From contig DLKC01000069.1 of the NCBI GenBank assembly GCA_002478885.1, positions 1 to 64,000 of the forward strand: a DNA stretch of 64,000 bases, written 5' to 3'. A program made the translations under genes and the position numbers. Source of the stretch: Chitinophagaceae bacterium UBA7600. Its GTDB lineage: Bacteria; Bacteroidota; Bacteroidia; Chitinophagales; Chitinophagaceae. Each line of letters begins with the position of its first letter. Within the stretch, counting starts at the first letter, position 1. Below are positions 27,207 to 36,920 of this stretch, one piece after another. Under the pieces are notes generated by a model. It made no database searches. It was not told the DNA's origin and was given only the letters and a program-made list of their open reading frames with translations.

Positions 27207-27363
27207 ATACTACTCCCTTTTTCAAAGAGAAATTCGATCTGGTAAGGTTATAACATGCCGGTTTTAACCATCTTAACCGCTCTGTTGCCGGCAGGTAAAT
27301 GAATACGTTTACGTTTTCTATGGCTTCAACCCTGACTAACCCTCAATAATAAATCTATTGAGT

Positions 27364-28239
27364 ATGTTTAGATCAGCATTTTTCAGAATCCCTTTTTTAA
27401 ATAATGTATGCAGGCAAATGGTCCGCTATATGCCTGTATTATTTTTTCCTCTTATCAGTTCCCTTACTGTAATAGCCCAGGGCAATCTGATGATTACTCC
27501 CCGCCGTGTTGTTTTTGAAGGGGCCGATAAAACCCAGGAACTAAATCTTGCTAATACAGGCTCTGACACCGCGAGATACCTTATTTCTTTAATTGAGATA
27601 AGAATGAAGGAGGACGGCACTTTTGAGAAAATAGATGTGCCGGATTCCGGTCAGCATTTTGCCAGTTCCTTTGTGCGCTTTTTCCCAAAATCAGTTGTGC
27701 TTGCTCCCGGTGAGGCGCAGGCTGTGAAGGTACAGGTAGTTAAGACAGGCGAATTAAACCCCGGTGAATACAGGTCTCATATTTATTTCAGGGCTGTGCC
27801 CACAGAAACACCTTTGGGTAATGATGCCGAAAAGCCCGCATCTGCGATCTCGGTTCGATTAACGCCCGTTTTTGGCATTAGCATCCCTGTGATCATACGG
27901 GTGGGTGAACCACAAACGGAGGTCAGTATTTCCAATCTATACCTTGAAAATATCAGTGATACCGTAAAAGCCGTGCATATGGTTTTTAACCGTAACGGTA
28001 ATATTTCTACTTATGGGAATGTGCGAATTGACTACATACCCGACCAGGGAAAGAAAACCCAGGTTTGTGAAGTAAAGGGTATAGCTGTCTACACACCTAC
28101 TGCAAAGCGAATGCTTAGAGTGAACCTGGTAAATACAGGTAGCGTCGATTTGCACAAAGGAAAATTACATGTGAGTTATTATACGGAATCAGGTAATAAA
28201 TCATCGGTAATGGCAGAGGCAGATCTGTTGCTGCTTTGA
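27364..28239 (+). CDS. PapD-like periplasmic chaperone
   Basis: A 291-residue exported protein with two Ig-like domains. The first strand LMITPRRVVFEGADKTQELNLANTG and the later SVVLAPGEAQAVKVQV are typical of pilus chaperones. The second domain begins around residue 180 (PVIIRVG). The ATG at 27364 is used; a TTG lies two codons earlier, and the ATG at 27418 would start closer to the signal peptide (MPVLFFPLISSLTVIAQ). It lies 30 bp before the fibre-like gene, hence one operon. It would hold DUF4402 subunits for the usher-like protein at 34288 (inference). Confidence 0.78.
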   Translation: MFRSAFFRIPFLNNVCRQMVRYMPVLFFPLISSLTVIAQGNLMITPRRVVFEGADKTQELNLANTGSDTARYLISLIEIRMKEDGTFEKIDVPDSGQHFASSFVRFFPKSVVLAPGEAQAVKVQVVKTGELNPGEYRSHIYFRAVPTETPLGNDAEKPASAISVRLTPVFGISIPVIIRVGEPQTEVSISNLYLENISDTVKAVHMVFNRNGNISTYGNVRIDYIPDQGKKTQVCEVKGIAVYTPTAKRMLRVNLVNTGSVDLHKGKLHVSYYTESGNKSSVMAEADLLLL

Positions 28240-28269
28240 TATAAGGGTTTTATTCAAAAATTTCACTGA

Positions 28270-31200
28270 ATGACAAGGTTAAAAAAACTCTTTTTTTTCA
28301 TATCGCTTGTTCTTAGTTCTGGCGCCTTTTCCCAGACTGTTGTAGTCTCCGATAATATCAATGATACAACTGGTAACATATCGTCTGTACTCGATGTTAA
28401 GTCTACCTCCAAGGGCATGCTGGTGCCTAGAATGACACAAGCTCAACGCAATGCCATCGCAACTCCCGCTGACGGTTTGCTGATCTATCAGATCGATGGC
28501 ACAAAAGGATTTTACTACTATACCGGTTCAGTATGGACACTTCTGGCGACGGGGTCGGGCAGTCAATGGACGAATAATGGAAGCAATATTTACTACAACA
28601 CCGGCAAAGTCGGCATCGGCAGTACCGCACCCGCTGAAGCATTGGATATTACGGGTAATCTAAAATTATCGGGCGCACTAATGCCAAATAACACTGCAGG
28701 ATCTTCAGGGAATGTGTTGGTTTCGAGTGGTACCGGCGTTGCTCCTGCCTGGACAAATTCAGACACTACCTTAATTCCAAATTTCTATTTAAAAGTACGC
28801 AGCCTTTTTTCAGGAACCGCACCGGTAACTTATAGCAATGGTACAATAGGCATAACACAAGCCGGCGCATCATCTAACGGGTATTTAAGCAGCGCCGATT
28901 GGAATGCTTTCAACAATAAAATTTCCGGAAACCAATCCATTACTCTTTCCGGCGATATCAGTGGCACCGGTACAACAGCTATTACAACATCTATCGGTGC
29001 GGGCAGGGTCAGTAACAGCATGCTGGCTCAGGTACCCACTCAAACCTTCAAGGGAAGAACCAGCGCAGGCAGTGGTATAGTTGAAGATTTAACCACCTCC
29101 CAGGCGAAAACGTTGCTCGACCTTTCAGGGACGAATACGGGTGATCAAACAATAACATTAACCGGCGATGTAACCGGCTCCGGAAGCGGAAGCTTTGCTG
29201 CAACAATTGCAGCTCGTGCGGTCACTTATAGCAAGATACAGAACGTGTCGGCCTCCAATAAAATATTAGGCAGAATCACAAGTGGAGCGGGGTCAATAGA
29301 AGAAATATCAACAACAGGATCCGGGAACGTTGTTATGTCGAATGGAGCAACTATAACAGCTCCCGTAGGATTGGTTAAAGCTGATGTAGGTTTGGGCAAT
29401 GTCGACAATACCGCTGATGCAAATAAGCCGGTATCAACAGCCACCCAAACCGCACTGAATTTAAAGATAAATGCTTCTGAAAAAGCTACAAACAATGGCG
29501 TGGCCACACTGGATGCTAACGGCAAAATTCCAACTTCTCAGCTACCCACAGGAGCACTTGTGTATAAGGGCACATGGGATGCATCTTCGAATACTCCCGT
29601 AATCGCTGATGCTACAGGCCAAAATGGTTGGCTCTATAAAGTAAGTACAGCAGGCGTTCAGAATCTTGGCTCGGGTTCTATAAGCTTTGATATTGGCGAT
29701 GAAGTAATTCACAATGGTTCTGTTTACCAGCTTGCACCTTCATCTGTTTCGGATGTAATCTCTGTCAACGCCCTAACCGGTGCAGTCGTGCTCAATACAT
29801 CAAATATTTCTGAGGTAACCAATTTATACTATACCGATGCCAGGGCACGCGCTGCAATTTCTGCGCTCTCTCCGCTAAGCTACAGTAGTGCCACCGGGCA
29901 AATTTCTTTGCCCCAGTCATCTGCTTCTGCAAGTGGTTACCTGAGTGCTTCGGATTGGATAAGTTTTAACAGCAAACAATCTTCAGGAAATTATATAACG
30001 GCACTTGCGGGCGATATAGCCGCTAATGGCCCCGGAAGTGCAACCGCAACGATCAATCCCAACGCGGTTACTTACTCCAAAATACAGAACGTATCTGCAA
30101 CCAACAAAGTATTGGGAAGAACCACTGCCGGTGCAGGCATAGTCGAAGAAATTTCTACTACTGGTACAGGCAATGTTGTGAGGTCTGGTTCACCTACAAT
30201 CACCACGCCGATAGGTATAGTAAAAGGAGATGTTGGCTTGGGCAATGTCGACAATACTTCAGATATTAATAAACCTGTTTCAACTGCAGTGCAGACAGCC
30301 CTCAACCTGAAAATTAATTTATCAGACAAAGGTGCAAACAACGGTGTCGCCTCGCTTGATGCAGGCGGCAAAGTTCCCACAACCCAGTTGCCTACCGGAG
30401 CTCTTATTTATAAAGGCCTTTGGAACGCCTCCACCAATACGCCTGTTATCTCAGATGCCACAGGCCAGAATGGCTGGATGTACAACATTAATGTTGCAGG
30501 TACACAAAATCTTGGATCAGGCAATATCACGTTTGCGATAGGCGACCAGGTTATACACAACGGAACAGTATGGCAACTTGCTCCCAACGGTACATCTGTT
30601 ACATCCGTTAATAGCCAAACAGGTTCAGTTGTCCTTACTACATCAAATATTGCCGAGGCAGCCAACCTGTATTATACCGATACCCGTGCAAGGGCGGCCC
30701 ATTCTGCAACTGCTCCATTGGTTTATAATTCCGCAACCGGTGGTATTTCTATTCCCCAGGCAAACACATCTGCCAGTGGATATATCACAGCCGCAGATTG
30801 GAACACTTTTAATGGAAAGCAGGCAGCTGGCAACTATATAACCGCACTAACCGGCGATATTACAGCCACAGGCCCCGGAAGTATACCTGCAACCATTTCG
30901 GCAAACGCTGTAACTACCGCTAAAATTCTTGATGCCAATATAACAACTGCAAAAATTGCCGACCTGAATGTAACAACTACAAAAATCAATGATCTTGCTG
31001 TTACCGCAGCCAAGATCGCCGACCTGAATGTAACCACTACCAAGATCAACGACCTTGCTGTTACCGCTGCAAAAATTGCCGACAACGCTATAACCAACGC
31101 TAAGCTTGCACAAATGCCGGCCAACACTTTTAAAGGGAATAACACGGCAGCAACAGCCAATGCCATTGACTTGACCGCAACACAGGCCACAGCAATGCTT

Positions 31201-31737
31201 AACACGTTTACGTCTTCCACGCAGGGGCTTGTTCCGGCAAGTGGTGGCGGAACTACCACTTTCTTAAGAGCTGACGGAACTTTTGCCGCACCAACAGGCG
31301 CTGTTTACCGTAACCTTGTAACGCTTGCTGCTGATGTGGTAAATAGCAACGCAACGGCAAACACACTTGCTGATGTTACTGGCTTAAGTTTCTCCGTTAC
31401 CGCCGGCGTAACCTATCGTTTTGAAGCAATGGTCGCCTACACTTCAGCATCCACTAATACGGGTTCGCGGTGGACGATAAACGGCCCTGCTTCACCAACA
31501 TTACTGAGCTATACATCAAGATATACGATTACTGCCACTACGCAAACAACAAATTTCGCATCAGCTTATAGTATTCCCACAACGTCGAATGCAAGCTCCC
31601 TTGCCGCAGGAAATATTGCCATTATACAAGGCATTATCAAGCCGTCGGCGAGTGGAACAGTGGTTATACGCTTTGCGTCAGAAGTTTCGGGTTCAGCCAT
31701 AACCGCTAAAGCAGGCAGCACTTTGGAATGGTGGTAA
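28270..31737 (+). CDS. Large tail-fibre-like surface protein with tandem repeats
   Basis: A 1155-residue exported protein with a signal peptide at 1-21. It is built of segments well known from phage tail fibres: GLGNVDNTADANKPVSTATQ and its second copy, SSADWNAFNNK-type blocks, and a C-terminal domain (about 1010-1155, from YRNLVTLAADVV to KAGSTLEWW). A 282-residue unit is repeated in tandem (about 318-599 and 600-881), visible in the DNA with an 846-bp period. Residues about 880-950 hold short TTAKIADLNV-type repeats. Such sequences form trimeric fibrous stalks. In this locus it is probably an adhesin; no other phage gene is near. Confidence 0.75.
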   Translation: MTRLKKLFFFISLVLSSGAFSQTVVVSDNINDTTGNISSVLDVKSTSKGMLVPRMTQAQRNAIATPADGLLIYQIDGTKGFYYYTGSVWTLLATGSGSQWTNNGSNIYYNTGKVGIGSTAPAEALDITGNLKLSGALMPNNTAGSSGNVLVSSGTGVAPAWTNSDTTLIPNFYLKVRSLFSGTAPVTYSNGTIGITQAGASSNGYLSSADWNAFNNKISGNQSITLSGDISGTGTTAITTSIGAGRVSNSMLAQVPTQTFKGRTSAGSGIVEDLTTSQAKTLLDLSGTNTGDQTITLTGDVTGSGSGSFAATIAARAVTYSKIQNVSASNKILGRITSGAGSIEEISTTGSGNVVMSNGATITAPVGLVKADVGLGNVDNTADANKPVSTATQTALNLKINASEKATNNGVATLDANGKIPTSQLPTGALVYKGTWDASSNTPVIADATGQNGWLYKVSTAGVQNLGSGSISFDIGDEVIHNGSVYQLAPSSVSDVISVNALTGAVVLNTSNISEVTNLYYTDARARAAISALSPLSYSSATGQISLPQSSASASGYLSASDWISFNSKQSSGNYITALAGDIAANGPGSATATINPNAVTYSKIQNVSATNKVLGRTTAGAGIVEEISTTGTGNVVRSGSPTITTPIGIVKGDVGLGNVDNTSDINKPVSTAVQTALNLKINLSDKGANNGVASLDAGGKVPTTQLPTGALIYKGLWNASTNTPVISDATGQNGWMYNINVAGTQNLGSGNITFAIGDQVIHNGTVWQLAPNGTSVTSVNSQTGSVVLTTSNIAEAANLYYTDTRARAAHSATAPLVYNSATGGISIPQANTSASGYITAADWNTFNGKQAAGNYITALTGDITATGPGSIPATISANAVTTAKILDANITTAKIADLNVTTTKINDLAVTAAKIADLNVTTTKINDLAVTAAKIADNAITNAKLAQMPANTFKGNNTAATANAIDLTATQATAMLNTFTSSTQGLVPASGGGTTTFLRADGTFAAPTGAVYRNLVTLAADVVNSNATANTLADVTGLSFSVTAGVTYRFEAMVAYTSASTNTGSRWTINGPASPTLLSYTSRYTITATTQTTNFASAYSIPTTSNASSLAAGNIAIIQGIIKPSASGTVVIRFASEVSGSAITAKAGSTLEWW

Positions 31738-31768
31738 AATTTAATAGCAGGGCGAAATGCAATGATGG

Positions 31769-31952
31769 AGCCGTGCTGCAGAATAACTATTGTGCTTTTG
31801 TTGCGTCGCACTCTTGTACTGGTGAGTCTACACTGAGCCATTGTTGGATGATGAACGGGGTATCAATAGCTGGCATCAGTTGCTCGGTATAGAACTGAAT
31901 GTACAAGTGAGTGACACAACAGGTGATGACACAAGAAACAAAAGCTGGTAAC
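31769..31952. repeat. Dispersed hairpin repeat unit, left arm + right arm (mixed types)
   Basis: Left arm: TTGTTGCGTCGCACTCTTGT. Right arm: GTACAAGTGAGTGACACAAC, then AGGTGATGAC and an AAAGCTGG tail. A GCGTCGCA-type left arm is paired with a GTGACACAA-type right arm. It separates two genes of the surface locus. Confidence 0.85.
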
Positions 31953-31977
31953 AAAACAAGAAATTAACAAGTAACAA

Positions 31978-33702
31978 TTGAAACTACGGGCTTACATATT
32001 ATCACTGCTCTTTACGCAAGCCGTTTGTGTATCGGTATTTGCGCAAGGGCTGATTATTCCGTCCGGCGGCTATGTTGGTTTGAATAATGGGTATCTCGTG
32101 CTTGGTAAAAACTTTGAGAACAATGGCAAATTTGTGCAGAAGGCCGGGACCGTGATTTTTGCCGGAGGCACCCAAACTATAGGCGGCCAAACACAAACGG
32201 AGTTCGACAATGTAAGCATTGCAACAGGCAGCAACACGACCATTGCAACCGGTCCGCAATTTTTAAAAAGTATTTTGCTTTGCAATGGAACATTTAACGC
32301 AAATAACAAGCTTACACTGCTGTCAACGCAACAGCAAACTGCCTTAATCGATGGCTCGGGTACGGGGCAGGTGCTTGGTAAACTCACCATGCAGCGTTAT
32401 CTTTCTTCAGGCTTTGGTTATACTTATTTTGGTACTGCTTTCCAGGATGCAACTGTAAATGAATTTGCTGAAGAGGTTAATCTTAATGCGTCATTCCCGG
32501 CTTTTTACCGTTACGATGAAAACCAGGTTTCGACTGGCTGGCTTACTTACACTGCTGCAGGTAATACGCTGGTAGCAGGGCAGGGTTATGCGGCAAACCT
32601 TGGAACATCGAATGCACCAGTAACGGTAAATGTAACAGGCACGGTAAACAACGGAACCGTTGTTTCAAGCCTTTACAATCATAACAGGACTTATACAAAA
32701 GGATTTAATCTTGTTGGTAACCCTTATCCTTCACCGATCGATTGGAATGCCACAAGTGGCTGGGTGCGCAATAATGTTGACAACGCCTTGTATTACTTTA
32801 ATGCAAGCACTACCGATCAGTACGGAGGCACTTACAGCAGCTATATCAATGGGGTTTCAAGCGACGGTATTGCGGGCAATCTTATACCATCAATGCAAGG
32901 TTTTTTCGTGCACGTAACGGATGGCACTTATCCCGTGGCTGCCAGCTTTTCTATAAGCAACGACGCAAGAACAGATGATCTGAATCCGGGTCCGCTTATG
33001 AACCCTAATATTCCCCCGATCATCAGGCTTAGTGCCGGCTATGCGGATGACTGGTTGCAGGGCGATCGTGCGGTATTTTACCTCGACGCAGGTGCATCAA
33101 AAAAATTTGATAAAAAGCGGGATGCGCTTAAACTGATGAACACGAACAAAGATGTTCCCAACTTGTATGCGGTGGCAGATGATACCTCCAAACTCTCGAT
33201 ACATGCATTTGTATATCCGCAGGATACAGCCACTTCTTATCCGCTTGGATTGAAAACAGAAAAAGATGGCTGGATAACTTTCAATGCACCGCAGGTTCAG
33301 CAGATACCGGCAGGTCTTTATATATACCTCTACGATCAAAAGTTAAAGGAATACCATGATCTGAAAACCGGTCCTGCTTATCGTTTATACCTTTCTGCAG
33401 GTCAGTATGAACAACGGTTTTCTTTAGTGTTCAGCAAGAAGCAGCTTTTGACGGATAATAATGACAATGTTTTCTTCAAAGCGTACTATGCCGGCGGTAA
33501 TCTTTTTATAAACACAAATATACCAGCTGACGATAAGAGTGTTTTGCTGTTGTTGAATTTGAATGGGCAGCATATATGGCAACGCCCGTTTAAGGGCACA
33601 GCAAGCTACCCACTTAACGCATCCATTGCAAAAGGTATTTACGTAGTAAAGCTTGTGTCGGCGATACAAATAAAATCTGAAAAAATAGTGATCAACGATT
33701 AA
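31978..33702 (+). CDS. Secreted surface protein with type IX sorting domain
   Basis: A 574-residue protein starting with TTG at 31978, directly at a signal peptide (to SVFAQ). The body is beta-rich without enzyme motifs; FNLVGNPYPSPIDWN is a stretch common in large Bacteroidota surface proteins. The last 80 residues (GNLFINTN, then GIYVVKLV and SEKIVIND) form a type A C-terminal domain that directs export through the type IX system and anchoring at the cell surface. Its stop overlaps the next ATG by one base (TAATG), so translation is coupled to the DUF4402 gene. Confidence 0.8.
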   Translation: MKLRAYILSLLFTQAVCVSVFAQGLIIPSGGYVGLNNGYLVLGKNFENNGKFVQKAGTVIFAGGTQTIGGQTQTEFDNVSIATGSNTTIATGPQFLKSILLCNGTFNANNKLTLLSTQQQTALIDGSGTGQVLGKLTMQRYLSSGFGYTYFGTAFQDATVNEFAEEVNLNASFPAFYRYDENQVSTGWLTYTAAGNTLVAGQGYAANLGTSNAPVTVNVTGTVNNGTVVSSLYNHNRTYTKGFNLVGNPYPSPIDWNATSGWVRNNVDNALYYFNASTTDQYGGTYSSYINGVSSDGIAGNLIPSMQGFFVHVTDGTYPVAASFSISNDARTDDLNPGPLMNPNIPPIIRLSAGYADDWLQGDRAVFYLDAGASKKFDKKRDALKLMNTNKDVPNLYAVADDTSKLSIHAFVYPQDTATSYPLGLKTEKDGWITFNAPQVQQIPAGLYIYLYDQKLKEYHDLKTGPAYRLYLSAGQYEQRFSLVFSKKQLLTDNNDNVFFKAYYAGGNLFINTNIPADDKSVLLLLNLNGQHIWQRPFKGTASYPLNASIAKGIYVVKLVSAIQIKSEKIVIND

Positions 33703-34235
33703 TGGCAAGTAATTATATACGAACAGGGATGCAAAAGAAGGGCAGCATTTATGTTTTCGGCATGGTGCTGGGGCTTTTATTTTTTTCAACTCGTTTAAGG
33801 GCGCAGGAACACCCCCCGCGCCCCATCTCTGTTTATGTGAACCCGGCGCAGGGCCTCATCTTTGGTGCTTTTTTCCAGGGTATAACAGGGGGGTCTGTTA
33901 TTCTTTACCCGGATGGATCACGCTCATCAACAGGTGACCTTGTACTTGCAAACCTGGGTATGCCTTTTTCACCTGCTATATTTGAGGTGGATGCAAACCC
34001 CGGCGCTCTCATATCTATTCTTAATGGTCCCGATGTAACACTTACCGGAAGCAATGGAGGAACGCTGAGGCTTCACATAGGAACATCAAGTACAGGCACG
34101 CCATTTATTGCAACGGCAGTGCCACCAAACAGAACTGAAGTGAGGATTGGTGGAATTCTCAGCGCGGGGAATGCGCTGGCAAACCCGTCAGGCGTGTACA
34201 GCGGCTATTTTGCAGTAACGTTTATCCAGGAATAG
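33702..34235 (+). CDS. DUF4402 family pilin-like protein
   Basis: A 177-residue exported protein. The signal region covers about 14-35 (ending LRAQ). The mature domain carries the DUF4402 landmarks LIFGAFFQGITGGSVIL, PDGSRSSTGDLVL and the end GVYSGYFAVTFIQE, with a Gly 14 residues from the C-terminus as in pilin beta-zippers, but Gln rather than Tyr at the penultimate position. It is coupled to the T9SS-type gene before it and lies 52 bp before the usher-like gene. It is probably the tip or a minor subunit (inference). Confidence 0.8.
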   Translation: MASNYIRTGMQKKGSIYVFGMVLGLLFFSTRLRAQEHPPRPISVYVNPAQGLIFGAFFQGITGGSVILYPDGSRSSTGDLVLANLGMPFSPAIFEVDANPGALISILNGPDVTLTGSNGGTLRLHIGTSSTGTPFIATAVPPNRTEVRIGGILSAGNALANPSGVYSGYFAVTFIQE

Positions 34236-34287
34236 AGGCCATAGTTATAACAGGAACAACAAAACCAATATCCAAATTCCAACATTC

Positions 34288-36912
34288 ATGACTCACCTTC
34301 AAACGCTATATAAAAGCAGTATGCATTGCCGGCATACATCTTTTATAAAGTTTGCTGTGTGTATCCTATTCCTGATTCTGTCCGCGCTCAGAACATTTGC
34401 AGGAAACGAACCCGACTACGACGAGGTTTCCCTGATGCTGAGTGTTCAGGGTGTAGGTAATACGGAAGTGCGGGGTATTGTACGGAATGATGTGGCCTAC
34501 CTTTCTGTAACCGATGTGTTTGACTTTTTAAGGATCAGGAATGCGCCGTCTGCAGGTTTCGATTCTGTTTCAGGTTATTTTGTTGACCCGCAAAACCAGT
34601 TTGTTATCGACAAGATAAATGAACGCATCTCTTACAAGGGTACCGTTTTCCCTATGGCAACCAATGACCTGATAAGAACCGAAACAGGCCTTTATCTCTG
34701 TACTGACCTGTATGGAAAAATATTCGGACTTGAATGTATATTTTACTTTCGAAGCCTTTCGGTACTGCTTAAAACAAACATTGAGCTGCCTGTGATACGT
34801 GAAATGAAGCAGGAAATAATGCGCAACAACATGTTTCGGTTAAAAGGGCAGTCGAAAGCAGATACTGTGATCGGGAGAAAATATCCCATGTTTCGCTTTG
34901 GCACAGCCGATTGGTTTGTTGTTGCAAGCCAGTTTGCGATTGGCTACAATGATACCCGGCTTTACTTTGGTCTTGGCTCCGTTGTTGCAGGGGGTGAAAT
35001 GAACGTCGCGCTTAATTACAGCAACAATATTCCTTTCAGGGAAAAAGAACAATTTTACCAATGGCGTTTCGTCGATAACAACAACAAGGCACTTCGGCAG
35101 TCGGTGGCCGGTAAAATTTATGCCCAGTCAACCTCTTCCATATTTTCCCCGGTAGTAGGTGTGCAGTTCACCAATACCCCAACCACCTACCGCAGGTCAT
35201 TCGGCACTTACACCATAAGTGATTATACAGAACCTCACTGGACGGTTGAACTTTACGTAAACAACGTACTCATCAATTACGTCGAAGCAGATGGTGCAGG
35301 TTTTTTTAGCTTCCAGGTGCCATTGGTTTATGGCAACTCTGCAGTTAAGTTGCGATTTTATGGGCCTTATGGCGAACAAAGATTTCGTGAACAGAATATC
35401 AACATTCCATTCAATTTTGTTCCGCTGCACCAGCTTGAGTATACAGCAAGTGCAGGCATGGTGGAAGACAGCCTGCATAGCCGCTATTCCCGTGGCAATC
35501 TTAACTATGGCTTATCAAAACGGATTACAATCGGCGGCGGAGCTGAATACCTGAGCTCAGTTTCATCAGGCCGGTTCATGCCCTTTGCGAACGCTTCAGT
35601 AAGAATTGGGTCAAACCTGTTATTTGCCACAGAGTATACTTATGGTGTGCGTTCTAAAACAATATTGAACTACCGGTTGCCCTCTGACCTGCAATTCGAA
35701 CTTGATTTTACGCGTTATGCAAAAGATCAGAAGGCGATTAATACCACGTTCAGGGAAGAACGCAAGGCGATTGTTTCGTACCCGTTCAGGTCCAGCAGGT
35801 TCACGGCTTATACGAGGCTTACGTTTTATAATATTGTGCTGCCTACTTCAAAATACAGCAATGCCGAAGCGTTGGTGTCGGGTTCTTTGTTTGGCGTAAA
35901 CACCAATTTCACTACGTACGCTTTATTTACGAAATCGTCAAGGCCTTATGTGTATAGTAACCTTTCCCTCGTGTTCCGCATGAAGGCCCGGATAACTTTT
36001 ACGCCGCAGGTGCAGTACGAATACAACCAGCACAAGCTGATTGGATTGAAAGGCGAGTTGGGCAAATACCTAAAGAACAATGGCTACTGTAATATTTATT
36101 ACGAGAAGAACTATAAAAGCCAGTTTCAAAGTGTCGGTATCGGATTCAGGTACAATTTTTCCTTTGCTCAAATTGGTTTTACCGCTAGGCAAAGCAACTT
36201 CACATCATCTCTTGTGGAAACAGCCAGTGGAAGTTTTATGTATGACGACGAGTCCGGCTACGCCGTGGCAGACAACAGGTATATGCTCGGCAAATCAGGC
36301 ATAATGATACTGCCTTACCTCGATTTGAATGCCAATGGCAAAAGAGATAAAGGCGAACCAAGGGTACAGGGCCTTAAAGTGCAAACAAGCTATGGCCGGC
36401 TAAAATACAACCAGGCCGATACGGCAATTTATATTTCAGGACTGGAAGCCTACAACGAGTGTATCGTAAGATTAATTCCGGCGTTTGAAAATGTGAGCTG
36501 GCAAATAAAGAACCGCACCCTTAGCGTGGTCACCGACCCTAACCAGTTTAAATTAATCGAAGTTCCCGTAACGGTAGCGCACGAAGTTTCCGGCACCGTA
36601 TATTTTAATGATAACGGCTACAGAAAAGGTATTGGCCGCATTACTGTGTTGTTTTACAAAAATGGCTTAACCATTGTCGGCAAAACGCTTACGGAAGCAG
36701 ACGGCTCTTTTAGTTTCAGCGGCTTTTCTCCCGGCGAATACAGCGCAACAGTCGATCCTGTTCAAATGCAAAAACTTGGCTTATCTGCAACGCCGATGTG
36801 GAAGAATTTTAAGATCACCTATAATCCCGATGGTGATTTTATCGAAGATTTAAATTTCGACCTGGAACAGTATTTCGACAACAGGGAAACGGCCAATAAT
36901 TCAAAAAAATAA
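34288..36912 (+). CDS. Usher-like outer-membrane protein
   Basis: An 874-residue exported protein, similar in length to FimD/PapC ushers, with a signal region at about 20-37. Residues 40-165 form a periplasmic N-domain. From about 205 on, beta-barrel strands are interrupted near 300-370 by RRSFGTYTISDYTEPHWTVE, LYVNNVLINYVEADGAGFFS and FQVPLVYGNSAVKLRFYGPY; ushers carry the same YVNG...GPFxF...PLxxG pattern there. The end has LDLNANGKRDKGEP and a carboxypeptidase-regulatory-like domain (about 765-850). It likely assembles DUF4402 subunits delivered by the chaperone at 27364. Confidence 0.72.
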   Translation: MTHLQTLYKSSMHCRHTSFIKFAVCILFLILSALRTFAGNEPDYDEVSLMLSVQGVGNTEVRGIVRNDVAYLSVTDVFDFLRIRNAPSAGFDSVSGYFVDPQNQFVIDKINERISYKGTVFPMATNDLIRTETGLYLCTDLYGKIFGLECIFYFRSLSVLLKTNIELPVIREMKQEIMRNNMFRLKGQSKADTVIGRKYPMFRFGTADWFVVASQFAIGYNDTRLYFGLGSVVAGGEMNVALNYSNNIPFREKEQFYQWRFVDNNNKALRQSVAGKIYAQSTSSIFSPVVGVQFTNTPTTYRRSFGTYTISDYTEPHWTVELYVNNVLINYVEADGAGFFSFQVPLVYGNSAVKLRFYGPYGEQRFREQNINIPFNFVPLHQLEYTASAGMVEDSLHSRYSRGNLNYGLSKRITIGGGAEYLSSVSSGRFMPFANASVRIGSNLLFATEYTYGVRSKTILNYRLPSDLQFELDFTRYAKDQKAINTTFREERKAIVSYPFRSSRFTAYTRLTFYNIVLPTSKYSNAEALVSGSLFGVNTNFTTYALFTKSSRPYVYSNLSLVFRMKARITFTPQVQYEYNQHKLIGLKGELGKYLKNNGYCNIYYEKNYKSQFQSVGIGFRYNFSFAQIGFTARQSNFTSSLVETASGSFMYDDESGYAVADNRYMLGKSGIMILPYLDLNANGKRDKGEPRVQGLKVQTSYGRLKYNQADTAIYISGLEAYNECIVRLIPAFENVSWQIKNRTLSVVTDPNQFKLIEVPVTVAHEVSGTVYFNDNGYRKGIGRITVLFYKNGLTIVGKTLTEADGSFSFSGFSPGEYSATVDPVQMQKLGLSATPMWKNFKITYNPDGDFIEDLNFDLEQYFDNRETANNSKK

Positions 36913-36920
36913 ATCTTTGT

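Noticed and set aside
30834..31259. Long antisense frames (for example 30834-31259 minus, 30072-30380 minus)
   Set aside because: They are shadows of the repetitive fibre-like gene, with low-complexity Val/Ala/Ile content and no signal or family features.
28270..31737. Prophage remnant because of tail-fibre motifs
   Set aside because: No capsid, terminase, portal, integrase or lysis genes occur in the window; neighbours are a chaperone, DUF4402, T9SS and usher-like proteins. Fibre motifs are also used in bacterial surface proteins.
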